Source of the DNA: Apricaphanius iberus
Lineage: Eukaryota > Chordata > Actinopteri > Cyprinodontiformes > Aphaniidae
Length of the DNA: 64,000 nt
Direction: 5' to 3'
Assembly (NCBI GenBank): GCA_028564705.1
Contig: JAPXFQ010000250.1
Location: forward strand, 2,465,501-2,529,500
In this document: one piece after another, positions 44,704 through 55,672 of the stretch
Layout: every line of letters begins with the position of its first letter
Position numbering within the stretch: the first letter of the stretch is position 1
Translations under genes and position numbers: made by a program
Notes under the pieces: generated by a model
The model's input: only the letters and a program-made list of their open reading frames with translations
What the model was told of the DNA's origin: nothing
The model's database searches: none

Positions 44704-46827
44704 TTGCTGCGTCACTCACGGCTTATGAGCACAGCTACGGCCGCGTCTTTTTCCTCTCGCTTCTCTGACCTTTCCTCCTCCCCTGTGGACTCCGATGACC
44801 CCGATGTGCTTTTACATTCCTTCCAGTCTCTCTGTCTCTCTGTTCTGGAGCATGTAGCGCCGCTGAGGATACGGCGGTATGTAAAGAGAACTGATTCATG
44901 GCTTAATCCTGCGACTCGTTCGGCTAGACGGGTGTGTAGGAGAATTGAGCGGAGATGGAGGAAGGACAGGAACCCGGCCACCCTAATCTTATTAAAAGAG
45001 TCCTGGAAACACTTCCAGCGAGTGGTTAAATCAGCTCGGAAACAATATTTTTCTGACATGATCAGCACCCACTCTGGTAATCAGCGAGTATTATTTTCTG
45101 CACTAAATTCATTTCTCTCCGTTGAGCCTTCTCTTGCGGATGTTTCTGATGATCTTTGTTCTAGATTCCTAAACTTTTTTTGTTCAAAAATTGTTAACAT
45201 CAGAGCCTTGATCTCACCTTCATTGTCTAGTCCTCCTGATTGTGATTGCCCTCACTTTTCATTTCATTGTTTTGAGCCCATCTCACTTACATTTCTCACT
45301 GATCTGGTGGCAGAGATGAACCCTTCTGGTTCACCGTTGGATGTGATGCCCCCACGTCTTCTGAAAGAGGTTTTCCCCGTGGTTGGCCATCACATCCTTA
45401 AAATCTTGAATGGTAGCTTAGCCTCAGGAACTGTTCCCCAGGTTTTTAAGCAGGCAGTGGTCCAGCCAATTTTGAAAAAACCCGGCCTGGACTCCAACTC
45501 CCTGGGAAACTTTCGGCCTATCTCAAAGCTACCTTTTTTATCAAAGCTTTTAGAGAAGGCTGTTTTTATTCAGCTGTCCAACTACCTGCAGACTTTTGAT
45601 ATTTTAGATTCCTTGCAATCTGGGTTTCGGGCTGGTCATAGTACTGAGACTGCCCTTCTCAAAGTTTTTAATGATGTTTTGCGGTCAACGGATTCGGGGT
45701 CTTATGTCCTCCTGGTCTTGCTGGACCTTACAGCGGCATTTGACACTGTTGACCACTCCATTCTTCTGTCCCGACTGAATCAGGTGGTGGGCATTCAAGG
45801 ATCTGCCCTCAACTGGTTCAGATCATACCTCAGTGACAGAAGTTTTTCTGTGAGGTTGGGAGATTATTCATCAGGAGCCTCCTCTCTGCCCTGCGGGGTC
45901 CCCCAGGGTTCTATTTTAGGACCTCTGCTTTTTAACCTTTATATTCTCCCTTTGGCAGCCATTTTTAGACAATATGGCCTGTTTTATCACTTTTATGCTG
46001 ACGACTGCCAATTTTATGTTTCTTTTAAACCACAAGAGTCAGTGCAATCCGCTGTGGATTGCCTGAACGATGTGAAGGGCTGGCTTTCTAACAATTTTTT
46101 ACATCTCAACTCGTCCAAGTTGGAAGCGATTTTATTTGTTCCTTCCTCTTCCACTGCAGGTAATCCTGTTCTGCCGCCCTGTTTTTCCACTTTATTGAAG
46201 CCGACTGTTAAAAACCTTGGAGTTATTTTGGACCCTGATTTGCGGATGGACTCCCACATCTGTCAGGTGGTTCGCTCTTGTTTTTTTCAGCTGCGCCGGC
46301 TGTCTAAAATGAAGTCCATCCTGACTAGGCGTGACTTCCACTCAGTGATCCACGCATTTGTAATTTCGCGTTTGGACTACGCAAACTCCCTCCTCTATGG
46401 CTCTACCTCTGCTGCAGTGGCGCGCCTTCAGCTGGTGCAAAATGCGGCTGCTCGCCTCTTAACTGGCACTAGACGAAGAGAGCATATTACTCCCGTCCTG
46501 GCCCACCTGCACTGGCTCCCGGTGCGTTATCGGATACAGTTTAAGATTTTACTTTTTGTTTTTAAATCCCTTTACTTGTATGTGCCCCCTTACTTGTCTG
46601 AGATGGTTCAGCCCTACATACCGGGTCGGATCCTTCGGTCAGCAGACCACCGCCTCTTGCAGGTCCCTGGGGTTCGGGTGAGGAGACGTGGAGAACGTGC
46701 ATTCTCGCTCTGTGCCCCTCATCTCTGGAACCAGCTTCCTCTGGTAGTGAGGATGGCCCCCTCTCTTTCTGTTTTTAAATCACGCCTGAAGGCTCACTTT
46801 TATTCCTTGGCTTTTAACTTGACCTAG
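44704..46827 (+). CDS. L2-like LINE ORF2, reverse transcriptase (5' truncated)
   Basis: A single open frame of 707 codons, the longest in the window. Reverse transcriptases of this clade copy the element's RNA at a nicked target. The N-terminal part retains only the region after the AP endonuclease (DSWLNPATRSARRVCRRIER, then a linker to about residue 230); the endonuclease core is missing. RT motifs follow in order: NFRPISKLPFLSKLLEKA (about residue 268), LLDLTAAFDTVDHSILL with the first catalytic Asp (D341, L342, F346-D347), CGVPQGSILGPLLF (about 398-411), and YADD at residues 431-434. The C-terminal LQLVQNAAARLLTGTRRREH and HLHWLPVRYRIQFK are the L2-clade signature. No stop or frameshift in 2.1 kb suggests recent insertion. 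Not a host gene. Confidence 0.9.
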   Translation: MLRHSRLMSTATAASFSSRFSDLSSSPVDSDDPDVLLHSFQSLCLSVLEHVAPLRIRRYVKRTDSWLNPATRSARRVCRRIERRWRKDRNPATLILLKESWKHFQRVVKSARKQYFSDMISTHSGNQRVLFSALNSFLSVEPSLADVSDDLCSRFLNFFCSKIVNIRALISPSLSSPPDCDCPHFSFHCFEPISLTFLTDLVAEMNPSGSPLDVMPPRLLKEVFPVVGHHILKILNGSLASGTVPQVFKQAVVQPILKKPGLDSNSLGNFRPISKLPFLSKLLEKAVFIQLSNYLQTFDILDSLQSGFRAGHSTETALLKVFNDVLRSTDSGSYVLLVLLDLTAAFDTVDHSILLSRLNQVVGIQGSALNWFRSYLSDRSFSVRLGDYSSGASSLPCGVPQGSILGPLLFNLYILPLAAIFRQYGLFYHFYADDCQFYVSFKPQESVQSAVDCLNDVKGWLSNNFLHLNSSKLEAILFVPSSSTAGNPVLPPCFSTLLKPTVKNLGVILDPDLRMDSHICQVVRSCFFQLRRLSKMKSILTRRDFHSVIHAFVISRLDYANSLLYGSTSAAVARLQLVQNAAARLLTGTRRREHITPVLAHLHWLPVRYRIQFKILLFVFKSLYLYVPPYLSEMVQPYIPGRILRSADHRLLQVPGVRVRRRGERAFSLCAPHLWNQLPLVVRMAPSLSVFKSRLKAHFYSLAFNLT

Positions 46828-47008
46828 TCGGCTATAGCCCTGTTTATTTTATTTTGTTATTTTATTTTATGGTATTCACTGTGCTATTTTAATTATTTTA
46901 TTTTTTGCGTGTTTGCTCATATATGTTTTTAATACTGTACAGCACTTTGGTCGGCCTCGGCTGTGTATAAAGGTGCTCTATAAATAAATTGGTATGGTAT
47001 GGTATGGT
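44708..47008 (+). mobile_element. L2-like LINE insertion
   Basis: Full extent of the LINE. The 3' UTR has the clade's conserved end (CAGCACTTTGGTCGGCCTCG, GCTCTATAAATAAATTGG) and a terminal GGTAT tandem array (46991-47010). Flanks ATATGAGTTGC (44697-44707) and ATATGAGAGTTGC (47009-47021) may be the target-site duplication. The element is 5' truncated. Confidence 0.85.
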
Positions 47009-47010
47009 AT
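46991..47010. repeat. (GGTAT)n LINE tail
   Basis: Four GGTAT units forming the 3' terminus of the LINE, typical of L2-clade insertions. Confidence 0.85.
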
Positions 47011-47054
47011 ATGAGAGTTGCATGGCTAAACTGACCGCCACCAGTGTTTACATT

Positions 47055-47144
47055 TCCAGTAAACAAACTTCGAGGCGACAGGCATCGCTGACTGAGCTGT
47101 TTGAAAGAATCGCTCCTTACGAACATAAAAAAACGGCACACTGA
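47055..47144 (+). pseudogene. hAT transposase fragment, right of the LINE
   Basis: Frame reads SSKQTSRRQASLTELFERIA followed by PYEHKK and then a stop, the segment that follows the BED finger in ZBED-type hAT transposases (Q-S-I-x-E-x-F-E-R-x-x-P-Y). It continues the coding exon broken by the LINE. Confidence 0.6.
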
Positions 47145-48183
47145 AATAATTCGTGCTATAACGGGTTTTATAGCCAAAAGTTTGCTTTGCTAACCATGAT
47201 GAAAAAGCTAGGATTCAATCTCACACACACATTTTAGCCACATTTTACCTGCGCTGTATAAAAAATGCTGACAGAAAGTTAAAGTCGCACCGAAAACAGC
47301 GGATTATTTTGCAACAACTGACCTGAGATCAAACCGCTCTACGGAGCCATACCATAGTCTGTAAGTGCATTAGATCGATGGAGAATTAGAAATCAGAGCT
47401 TGTTCCTTCAAGCATCATACTTCCTGGATAACCACACAGAGAAAAACATTGCAGCTGGAGGGAATTATTAGCTGGGATCAAAAGGAAGAAAACCTTGATA
47501 GCAGAACGACACCGATGACCATCGAGTGTGATGAATAAAAGTAGATAAAGTTGTTAATATTTGCCTTTGTCTTAAAATAAGTAAATAATCTTATGGAATA
47601 GAATAAATTATGTATAAAAATCTGTTTATAATACACAATATTTTTGATTGCATTAATTAAAAAATGCATGAGAAAAGCCCCACAAAAATAATTGCACATT
47701 AAATCGCAATCGCAATATTGACGGAAAAAAATCGCAATTAGATTATTTTCCAAAATCGTTCAGCCCTATAATATACTCACATGCCATTTAGGATCACAAA
47801 CACATGCTGCTGTACAACAGTCCGTAGATTGGCTGGTTAGGAAGGAGAGCTGATGTGTTTCGGGCTGAATTATAAACATCACACTGTTGTGGGAATGCGT
47901 TTTTCACTGCGTAAAAAAATGGGGAAATTAAAGGAATTAATCGATCCGTGTTGGTGCATTAATTTCGACAGCCCTAACTTTTACCAGTTTGTTTCACAAA
48001 AATAGCCATGTTTACCTTTTCTCATGATCACGCCCGGAATCCATAGTGTTTGACATCTCTGGGAAAATAAGAATCGAAATAAGGCACCGAAATGTGCGCT
48101 GCTTTTCGGTCAGGTTACTACCGTTTATCTCAGAACCGGTGCAAAGTTGGAACCGGACATCGGTATCCATCTCTACTTGGGAC

Positions 48184-50640
48184 TCCTCTGTGGAGCTCCC
48201 CATTTCTGTACTCAGTTATTTTTCCCTAAATGTTCCAACATAACATCTATTGCTCTGAAGGTTTGTATAGAACACATACTTTAAGAAATATATATATATA
48301 CTGTCTTGTATATTTCTTCTTTTTAACCCTAAAATATCTCAAACGAAGGTGATTCTGCATATTGTTTACCCTGTAGTCTGCAAAATCTAAAAGGAAAAAT
48401 AATTTCTTAATAATAGTGCTGAGATACAATAAAAAATATTTGATTAATTTTCAGGCTTTTTAATAAATGAATCTTGAATAATCACATCTTTTCAACTGGT
48501 AATATTTGTCACAATAAGAAACTTCTCCAAATTAATTTTGTTTATTTATGAAATCTGTAAATATTAAGTAACACACAGATATAAACTCAGATGTTCAAGT
48601 GGGATCTAGGGTTACTTGTTTTGGCTCTGAACCCTGTTATCTGGTCTGTTTATCGCTGCCGTGATTCTTCTTTTCCACTGCTGAATTAATGGTGTGTTCA
48701 AATTTATTTTTGTAAAATGTGTCTTTTAAACATTTATTAAAATACAGTTCTTTACAATATATTTAACAAATAATCTTGCAAAATTTTTTTCACATCATGC
48801 TGGAATTTACAGATTAAAATCCCCCAAAGTATGACCCTCAGTAATACATCATCATGTTTTTTGGGTCAACGTATAGCCTGAACCTGACGCATAATCTTAG
48901 AATGATCTCTGTATTAGATCCAACACTAATACTGGATCAGATGGGATGCATCTCTCTACGTTCAGGAAAGAAGAGTAGCTCTCTCTTTATTTCCATGAAC
49001 AGACTTCATAGAAGCTGGAAGGCAAAGTGATTCATACACTGTGATTAGATACAGTAATATATATCAAGATGACCTTCTTAAACTTGACTACTGAGCTGAA
49101 CTACAGTAATTATAGCCAGCTGGGATGCACTGGACACTTTCTGCTTACAGATTTCTATAATAAATTCTCATCATAAGCTTGCAATTTTAACATATCTGAT
49201 AATGTTTCAGGAGCTTTTGTTCATCAGCCTTTGACTTCAAGCGTTCCAAAAAGATGATGCAATGATTGTTTTTAGTGTTCTTGTCACATGCAAATACTCT
49301 TTGTTTGGGAAATGTTTGAGCTGTTTGAACCAAGCTGGAAATTTCAAGTCTTTGGATATGCAAGTGTTAGTAAAGCTTGAAATTTGCCCTGTAACCTTTT
49401 AGATAAATCTTGCCTTGAGTCAGTTGCATAGACATTTATTATAAAAAACAAAATGAAAACAAAACAAAAACAAACATCGTTGAGCGGCATCAACATCAAT
49501 GCTTGTTCAGCATGGTCCGTTTGTCAGTATCAAAGTTTTCACAAGTTTTGAAACCACAAAAATGGACCCTCTTACTGTTCCTTTGCAGTTGTTTTAATTA
49601 GAAGGCACACAACCTGTCTTAGGAACCACCATTTGCTCTGGTGTAAGGGAGCAAACAGTAGTGCAGCGCAACCACTAACTAAGGAGTTGCTGTGAACTGC
49701 TGGTCAGCAGCCCAAAAGATTATTTCTAAATTTAAAGTTTTCACTTGACTAGAAGAAAAGATAAATTCACCATTTTTTTTTCTGGACAGGGAAAAAAAAT
49801 CTAGTTGTGGAATGGAACCTAATGCACTAAAATATGTAAAACTATTTTAAAATTACAAATAGGTAGCTGCAAGCAGCAGTTGATTGCTGGTTGACTATAC
49901 GAGCAAGCTTTATGCAGCGAAGGCCAGCTAATTAGACTTTTAGAGCAGAACAAATGTGTCACTTTCTGCACAATAAGCTCTTAAAGCTACATCAATATTT
50001 AGCAGGTGTTCATCTATGAAAAGGAAAATTACAATAAATAAATGTAATCAATACCTTTAATATAAATTATACAATTACTGTAACTTACTAATACTCAATA
50101 TTACGCTAGTTTATTAGATGTAGGAACAATTGTTGCTTTCGTTTTGAAATGAAAGAATTTTGCTACACAATTTTGTGTATTGATAGTAAGTCAGAATCTC
50201 ACACGACCCATGCCAACTGCTTACATGTTCATGCCTTAATCACGGTCTGTTGCTTTCTTTGCTTCCGCTGTGGAAATTCCTCACTTGTAAGCTATTAAGT
50301 GTTTAGCTCACACCTGCAGCTTCCCCTCTTTGAAAAACTTCACTGTCTTCTCTGCTTTTTTTAAAATCAGAACAAAACTAACTTATTTTTACTTGTTGCA
50401 GCTGATTCACAATTTTTACTGCTTTAAATATTATCACCAGTCATTTATTTTCCATCTTCACCTGTTGTTCTTGTCTCTTTTTCTGTCCCCTTTTGCACCT
50501 TCATCACCTGTCTCCATCCTTGCTTGCCCCTGTGACTTCCCCTGACCATCATTTCTGCAGCACCCAGACATGTAGTGTGCAGCATAAGCAGGGTGTACAT
50601 CTCTTTGTGAACTCTCATTTTCTCCACAACAGGTAACTGC
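48184..50640. other. Intergenic AT-rich sequence
   Basis: The first bases continue the dispersed repeat broken at 43453. Beyond that I see short TA runs (48285-48302) but no gene, exon or transposon end. Confidence 0.4.
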
Positions 50641-50714
50641 ACATAAGTCTGTGTACTTTTATATGCTTGAGTATGCCATCATAGAAATTAACCTGCAGGA
50701 TTTGAGTTAGACAT

Positions 50715-50994
50715 ATAGAATGGAATAATCCTTTTATCGTCCCACAAGGGGAAATTTGGCTGTAACAACAGCAAAAAACATATACAAATAGAACATGACA
50801 CTGAACAGAACACACACAATTTTTACAGAATAAAAATATTTACATCATGTACTTTAGTTACAAAAGCAGTGTACTGTATAGTTAAAGTAATTAAAAAATA
50901 TTTAGAATTTAGAATAGTATGGATTGAACATATGGAACTGATCTGACCAAGTCTCTCTTCAAGCCTCACAAGAGTCTGGCCTCTTATTGTGTTA
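50715..50994. repeat. Fish interspersed repeat bordering the GC-rich block
   Basis: TAGAATGGAATAATCCTTTT, then ATCGTCCCACAAGGGGAAAT and TTGGCTGTAACAACAGC, a familiar dispersed teleost repeat. It runs without a visible break to the start of the GC-rich block, so the two could be one element. Confidence 0.5.
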
Positions 50995-53280
50995 AGGTGA
51001 TACTGGGATGGCCGGCGTCTCCGGGCCCGATCGGCTATATTGACACTGGACATGGCTCCTGGGTCTTGGTCTTAGCCCTCGCGGGGGTGCTGAGGTGGGG
51101 GCCTCTGGACGGTGTTGGTCGGCCTCCACGGTGACTGACCGGTTGGTGGGGTGTGGGCTGGTGGGTGGAGGTGCTGGGTTCTGTTGCCACCCGGCCATCG
51201 GGCGGTAGTAGCAAGGCTGGAGGATGTCGGCCTGGGGATTGGCCGCCCGGGACTTCGGTCTGCTCACGGGCCTGGCGCGGCATGTCCGGGGTACCCGAGT
51301 CGGTGGTGCGCCGGGTTCCGGCCTCGGCGCGGGGGCCCTCGGACGCTGGCGGTGCCTGGGGCGTCTCTTATTGGCGGGGAGGCTTTTTACCATCTAGCAC
51401 AGGCGCTCTTTTTAACGGGGTGCGCTTGGGACGGGAGGGGGGAGGGCGTTGAGGGGGAGGGGGGGCTAAACTCAACCTGGGTGTCTAGTGACATGTGTTT
51501 TGTTAGCAGTGTGAATGTTGGGAAGGATTTAGGTATGCCCCTGGCATGGGGGCTGGTGGATTGCCGGGGCCCCCATGGGGCTCGGGGGTGCCGCTGCCGT
51601 GGGCCCCGACTAGACGTGCTGGGGCCTCCCACCCCTGGTGGATAAGCCGAACGGGGGTGCCTATCGGAGTCAGCAGGGGAGCTGTCTCCCTGGGGTTGGC
51701 AATGGTCACCCCAGTTATTTTCTCCCCATCCCCATGCCTCTGTCCACCTGCTCCTTCATTCTACCATTCACAAGGCCTTGTGGGCACGTCACTGGGGTGC
51801 GGGATGGAGCTTCCGTCTTCGCTACCCGGTGGCGGCCTGGGTCCCGATTTTATTGAGCAACTTAGACACTTACACTTGCAACATTTACATGGAACGCACA
51901 TGTAGGGACCTGGCGGTGTGGCGCATTGGCGCTGGGGGCGGGACCCCTCATGGGGGGCCCCCTATAGGGGCCCGTTGTGGGGGCCTCGCCTGTGGTGCCG
52001 GCACCCACTGGTTAAACGCATCTAGACACTGAGGGCCCGGGGGGGGAGATGGGGGTACCCGGCAGTATTCCCATGTCCCCCCCCTCTGTTTTAAGTGCAC
52101 ATTAGAACAACACGCAACAACACCACATTGAGCTGGGGGAGAGAGGCTGGGGGGTCTTTCCACACCCCTGTTCGTTGGACCATCAGGGGTCGGAGCCCGG
52201 ATAGAACATCACGCCGTCTGGTCGGGGTCCTGGGCTTGTGGACTGCTCTTGCCGGTGTGGGGGCCTTGGCAGTCTGCTTGTCCCCGTCCTGGTGGGCAAA
52301 GGGGTCTGTCTCCTGGGTGCAGGGGCAGGGTTCTCTATTGGGGCGTCTGTCCCTGGGCCTGGGAGTATGGAGTATAGTGTACGTATGGGGGGTATGAATG
52401 AGTGTATAGCGTCCTTTTTTCGTATGTCCTGTATTTGTAAGAATGTGTACGCATGAGAGGGAGGGTACGTATGATTGTCTCTGTCTGTCTATGTCTACCT
52501 GTCAGGTTGGGTGTTTGGCTGCTCTCTGGCCTGATGCATCTTCTTCCCTCCCCGTCACTCCCCGTCGGTGATGGTTGCTCCTGCCCGCTGGTTGATGATG
52601 GCTCTCGATGCCTGGGGCCGGGGGTCACGGTTACGTGGGGCGGGATCTGGACCCGGGAGCTGGAAGATCTGGATGTCCAGGTGCCGGCTGGGCGCGGCCT
52701 AGGGAGGGCGTACATCCGCTGTGGCTCCCTGGCGTGTGGGTGTGTGGAGGCGGGCCGGGTTGTTGGCGGTGGGTATTGGTCCGGGGTGGCGGCGGCGTGT
52801 GTTGTCCGTCGGTTGGCTGCGGATCCTCCTTGCCTGCGGCGGCGGCGGGGGGCCCTTGTCGGCTGGTCCCTGGTTGGGGCCCCGCTGGGGGGCGGGGTGC
52901 CCCTGGTCCCCGTGGCCTCCGGTTCCTGATCCGGGCCCGCCCTGGCGTAGCCGGTTACCGGCGGAGCCCGTGGGCTCGTCACTGCGATCTCTCGGGCCCC
53001 AGCATTGCGGCTGGTGGGTGTTCCCCTGGGGCTTCCATCTGTTCCCCTCTTGGCGGGTGATCGACCCTGCGCTGATCCGCCTGTGGCCTCTGTACTCTAT
53101 GGGACCCTGGATGCATACATCTCTTGCCTCCTCCATGTCTGTGCCGATTCCTGTAGGACGGATTGACGGTTCCTTACACCAGCTATCAATCACTTGCGTG
53201 GGGAAACCTTATTCCGACCTGCATGCTCGCACACACATGGGTGTGGGGACATTGGTGAGGACGGACATATCTTAAGCTGA
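50995..53280. repeat. Extreme GC-rich, G-skewed block of unknown nature
   Basis: In a window that is mostly AT-rich, this 2.3-kb stretch is mostly G and C (49 of 60 bases in 52861-52920) with long G-runs on the plus strand (for example GGGGGCGGGACCCCTCATGG) and many CpGs. Both strands are open in several frames simply because stop codons are rare; the translations are Pro/Arg/Gly-rich without domains (the longest is 215 codons, minus 52335-52982). It does not behave like a gene: no codon bias, no splice structure, no start preference. It may be the body of a GC-rich transposable element. The boundaries given are where composition changes. Confidence 0.6.
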
Positions 53281-53660
53281 GGTTATCATCATTAGTTAGT
53301 TGTTCACAGGAGCTTACCAGAAACATTTATATTATGTTCATTAATCAATGCTTGTGTGTAGTGAATGTGTAATTCTTAGTTTATTCTACTAGATCCGAAC
53401 TATTGGTTTGGTTCTGTACAGTTTGTCGTTTTTGTTTTGTATTACTGTTTCTCTGCCGTCCGGCAGAGGTGGAGGACTGGGATGTTTTCTTGTGTTCTTT
53501 GTTTGCCTCCCTGTCTTGTGTCGTCGGTTCGCACCTCTGCTGGTCCGGTTTCTTTTCTTCACCTTCTTCCTTTCTTCCTTCTTGTCTCAGTTTAATGTCC
53601 ATGACGTCAGGAAATTGAACCCACAGTAATCACTAATAAAGATTTTTCATACATATACAT
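53281..53660 (+). other. 3' flank of the GC-rich block with palindrome and AATAAAG
   Basis: Composition returns to normal. CTCTGCCG (53451-53458) and CGGCAGAG (53461-53468) form a perfect 8-bp stem with a 2-nt spacer. A T/C-rich tract and CACTAATAAAGATTTTTC (about 53630-53648) follow. This looks like the 3' end of a transcript-derived or transposable element unit. Confidence 0.35.
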
Positions 53661-53775
53661 CAAGTGGCGTACTACAGCGAAGCTGTAATACTCTGCTTGG
53701 GAAAGTAAAACTGTTGGGCTTGTACTTGGTACTCAGACACCAATTCTGAGTAGCATACTGCTAGACAGGACACGT

Positions 53776-53799
53776 AAAAAAAAAAAAAAAAAAAAAAAA
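53776..53799. repeat. Poly-A tract
   Basis: Run of about 23 A. It could be a retrotransposon tail, but no matching body was recognised directly upstream. Confidence 0.8.
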
Positions 53800-54325
53800 G
53801 AAACTGTTCATTTCTCTCTAAAAAAACCTGCCTCCTGCAATTCCCGCTACGCTCCGCTCCGCCGCGGTGAAGAGCTAGGAGGAGAGCAAACTGAAACAAA
53901 CAGTGCTAAGCTTCATCACAAACAGTAAAAAATTGAATCAATAAAGCCTATTTCATTAACTAAGTCTCCAGGAGTTAGACAGAGCCCAAACCAACACTGC
54001 TGCGTCCACTAAGCAAATCTTTCCAGCCCACTATATAAAAAAGCTGTGGGTGTTGTTTGCACCCGTTTACTGTACATTCTTAGGTTCTACAGATCAATTA
54101 ATTAACCACACAATGCTGTTATAAGATGACTTATGCAGCTTGATAAATGGCTAACCCACATTAGCATTAAGCCACTTACATCTCTGTCCATCAGGCATCT
54201 TTGTTCTGTGATCTAGCTGCTGTTCTTGAGGAATGTAAAATAAAAATCCTGTACTCCATACAGCCAAACAGGTATTTTAAGTGAGAAAATTCCACTACTG
54301 CTCAAAAAAATTAAAAATAAATAAA
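53800..54325. other. Intergenic sequence
   Basis: A CpG-bearing patch (CGCTCCGCTCCGCCGCGG, about 53852-53869) is followed by AT-rich sequence. Nothing recognised. Confidence 0.35.
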
Positions 54326-54328
54326 ATA

Positions 54329-54329
<1 letters not shown>

Positions 54330-54396
<67 letters not shown>
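54330..54396. repeat. (AT)n microsatellite
   Basis: AT dinucleotide array of about 33 units with one GT interruption. Confidence 0.95.
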
Positions 54397-54397
<1 letters not shown>

Positions 54398-55397
54398 CCC
54401 TTTAGATGTGTTTTAGTTGCTTTTATTACACTGATAGTTTAGTTGACATCTGCTATACCGAAATTTGCATGGGTAATCCATCTCTAGAATTTATGGATTA
54501 GGCATGCAAATCCACCCTTAAGTGCAAGCCATCATGCCCACTGACCTACACAAATGTACACACAGATGAATGTGGATAGACACATGCACATAAAAAAACC
54601 TAAAAGATGCACCGAGGCTCAGGGGAACAGGATGTTCCTGGAAAGGGGAACAGAGAGCAGAGAGTTATTTTAGTCTTTAGAGCAGGCAGACAAGCAGCTT
54701 AATGCAGAAAGGGTATGTTCTGTCAGTGATTATTATGCTGTGAAAACGTTTTGATATTTACAGATCAAAACTAAATCAATGATAATTAAACTGCTTTAAA
54801 CTAAAACAGGATTTTTAATGAACAAAAATGTATCTGTGAATGTTTAATATACTCGAATTAGTGTTGTGCTCATTTACATTTCTGTTTCTGTTTTCAAAAA
54901 CCACAAGAGTAAAGCAGTAACTGAGTATGCTCAGTTAAAACTGAAAAGGGAATCCTAACATCCCTGAAACGTTATTACTGAAAGTTATCTCCCAATGGAT
55001 GGTTTCTCAGAAAATTTGCCAGCTTTAATTTTGTTGGTGTTATTTTATATCCTAGCATTGAAGTCTTTAGGTTACAGATAAGCTAAAAATTACTCACACC
55101 TCTGGCAGATTTAGATTTAAATATTCTGGACCTAATTGAAATTTAGTCTGTTGCCATATTCCCCAGATTTAAATAACAGAGAAAAAGCATTTTGTAACTA
55201 ACCCAGTCATCCTCCTAATCTGGCAGCAGTCCATTTGCTTTATTTTAGCAACATATGTGAATGGTAACAGATAGCATTTCATGAGAAAGAGTCATGAAAT
55301 TACTAAATATAATTAGTCCACGTGACCTTAATAATCATATCAATTGCCAATGAAAGTAAGAAAGACAAAATAAACAAAAGAGCTGATTTAGACTTGG
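54397..55397. other. Intergenic AT-rich sequence
   Basis: No gene, exon or repeat end recognised. Confidence 0.4.
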
Positions 55398-55405
55398 CAC
55401 TACAT

Positions 55406-55622
55406 CCTTGTTTCCCAACCTTTTTTGACTTGTGTACCCGAAGAGCCATTTTCGAAAACCACAAGTACCCCCTTAGTCAAATGTGATGATGATTCTCCAG
55501 AATTAGAATGTACAACTGATTATGAAATGAATCATTTTGTTAAATCTCCCTAACTTGAACATTTATTTCTCAAGCATTTAATTTGTTTTCACTTATAAAA
55601 TTTTCGCTTCAAATGAAACATG

Positions 55623-55672
<50 letters not shown>

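Larger units (their letters stand above)
44312..47768 (+). mobile_element. Inner ZBED-type hAT element of the nest
   Basis: Left end TAGGGCTGAACGATT is the exact inverse of the right end AATCGTTCAGCCCTA, and the octamer TAATATAC flanks both sides perfectly (44304-44311 and 47769-47776). Inside are remnants of a BED-finger hAT transposase (44519-44694 and 47055-47144) that were one exon before the LINE landed. Without the LINE the element is about 1.1 kb, a deletion derivative. Confidence 0.85.
43608..47976. mobile_element. Middle hAT-like MITE of the nest
   Basis: Left end TAGGGCTGTCAAAC, right end reverse-complemented TAGGGCTGTCGAAA. Flanking octamers ATTTTTAG and ACTTTTAC match at six of eight positions. 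It is itself split by the inner hAT at 44312-47768. Confidence 0.65.
43454..48175. mobile_element. Outer hAT-like MITE of a four-layer nest
   Basis: Left end TAGGGATGGGTATCG, right end reverse-complemented TAGAGATGGATACCG. Flanking octamers TTTGGGAC (43446-43453) and CTTGGGAC (48176-48183) match at seven of eight positions, as expected of hAT. Its own sequence is only 43454-43607 and about 47985-48175; the rest is inserted elements. Confidence 0.75.

Noticed and set aside
44712..45068. 118-codon minus-strand ORF
   Set aside because: Antisense shadow of the LINE ORF.
50992..53275. Many long overlapping ORFs, up to 215 codons, on both strands
   Set aside because: They result from the scarcity of stop codons in very GC-rich DNA. 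Products are low-complexity Pro/Arg/Gly-rich, start positions are arbitrary and both strands are open at once.
50995..53280. The GC-rich block as a CpG-island promoter
   Set aside because: It is longer and more G-skewed than a usual promoter island, and no first exon with a gene was found beside it. Kept as an unexplained block.
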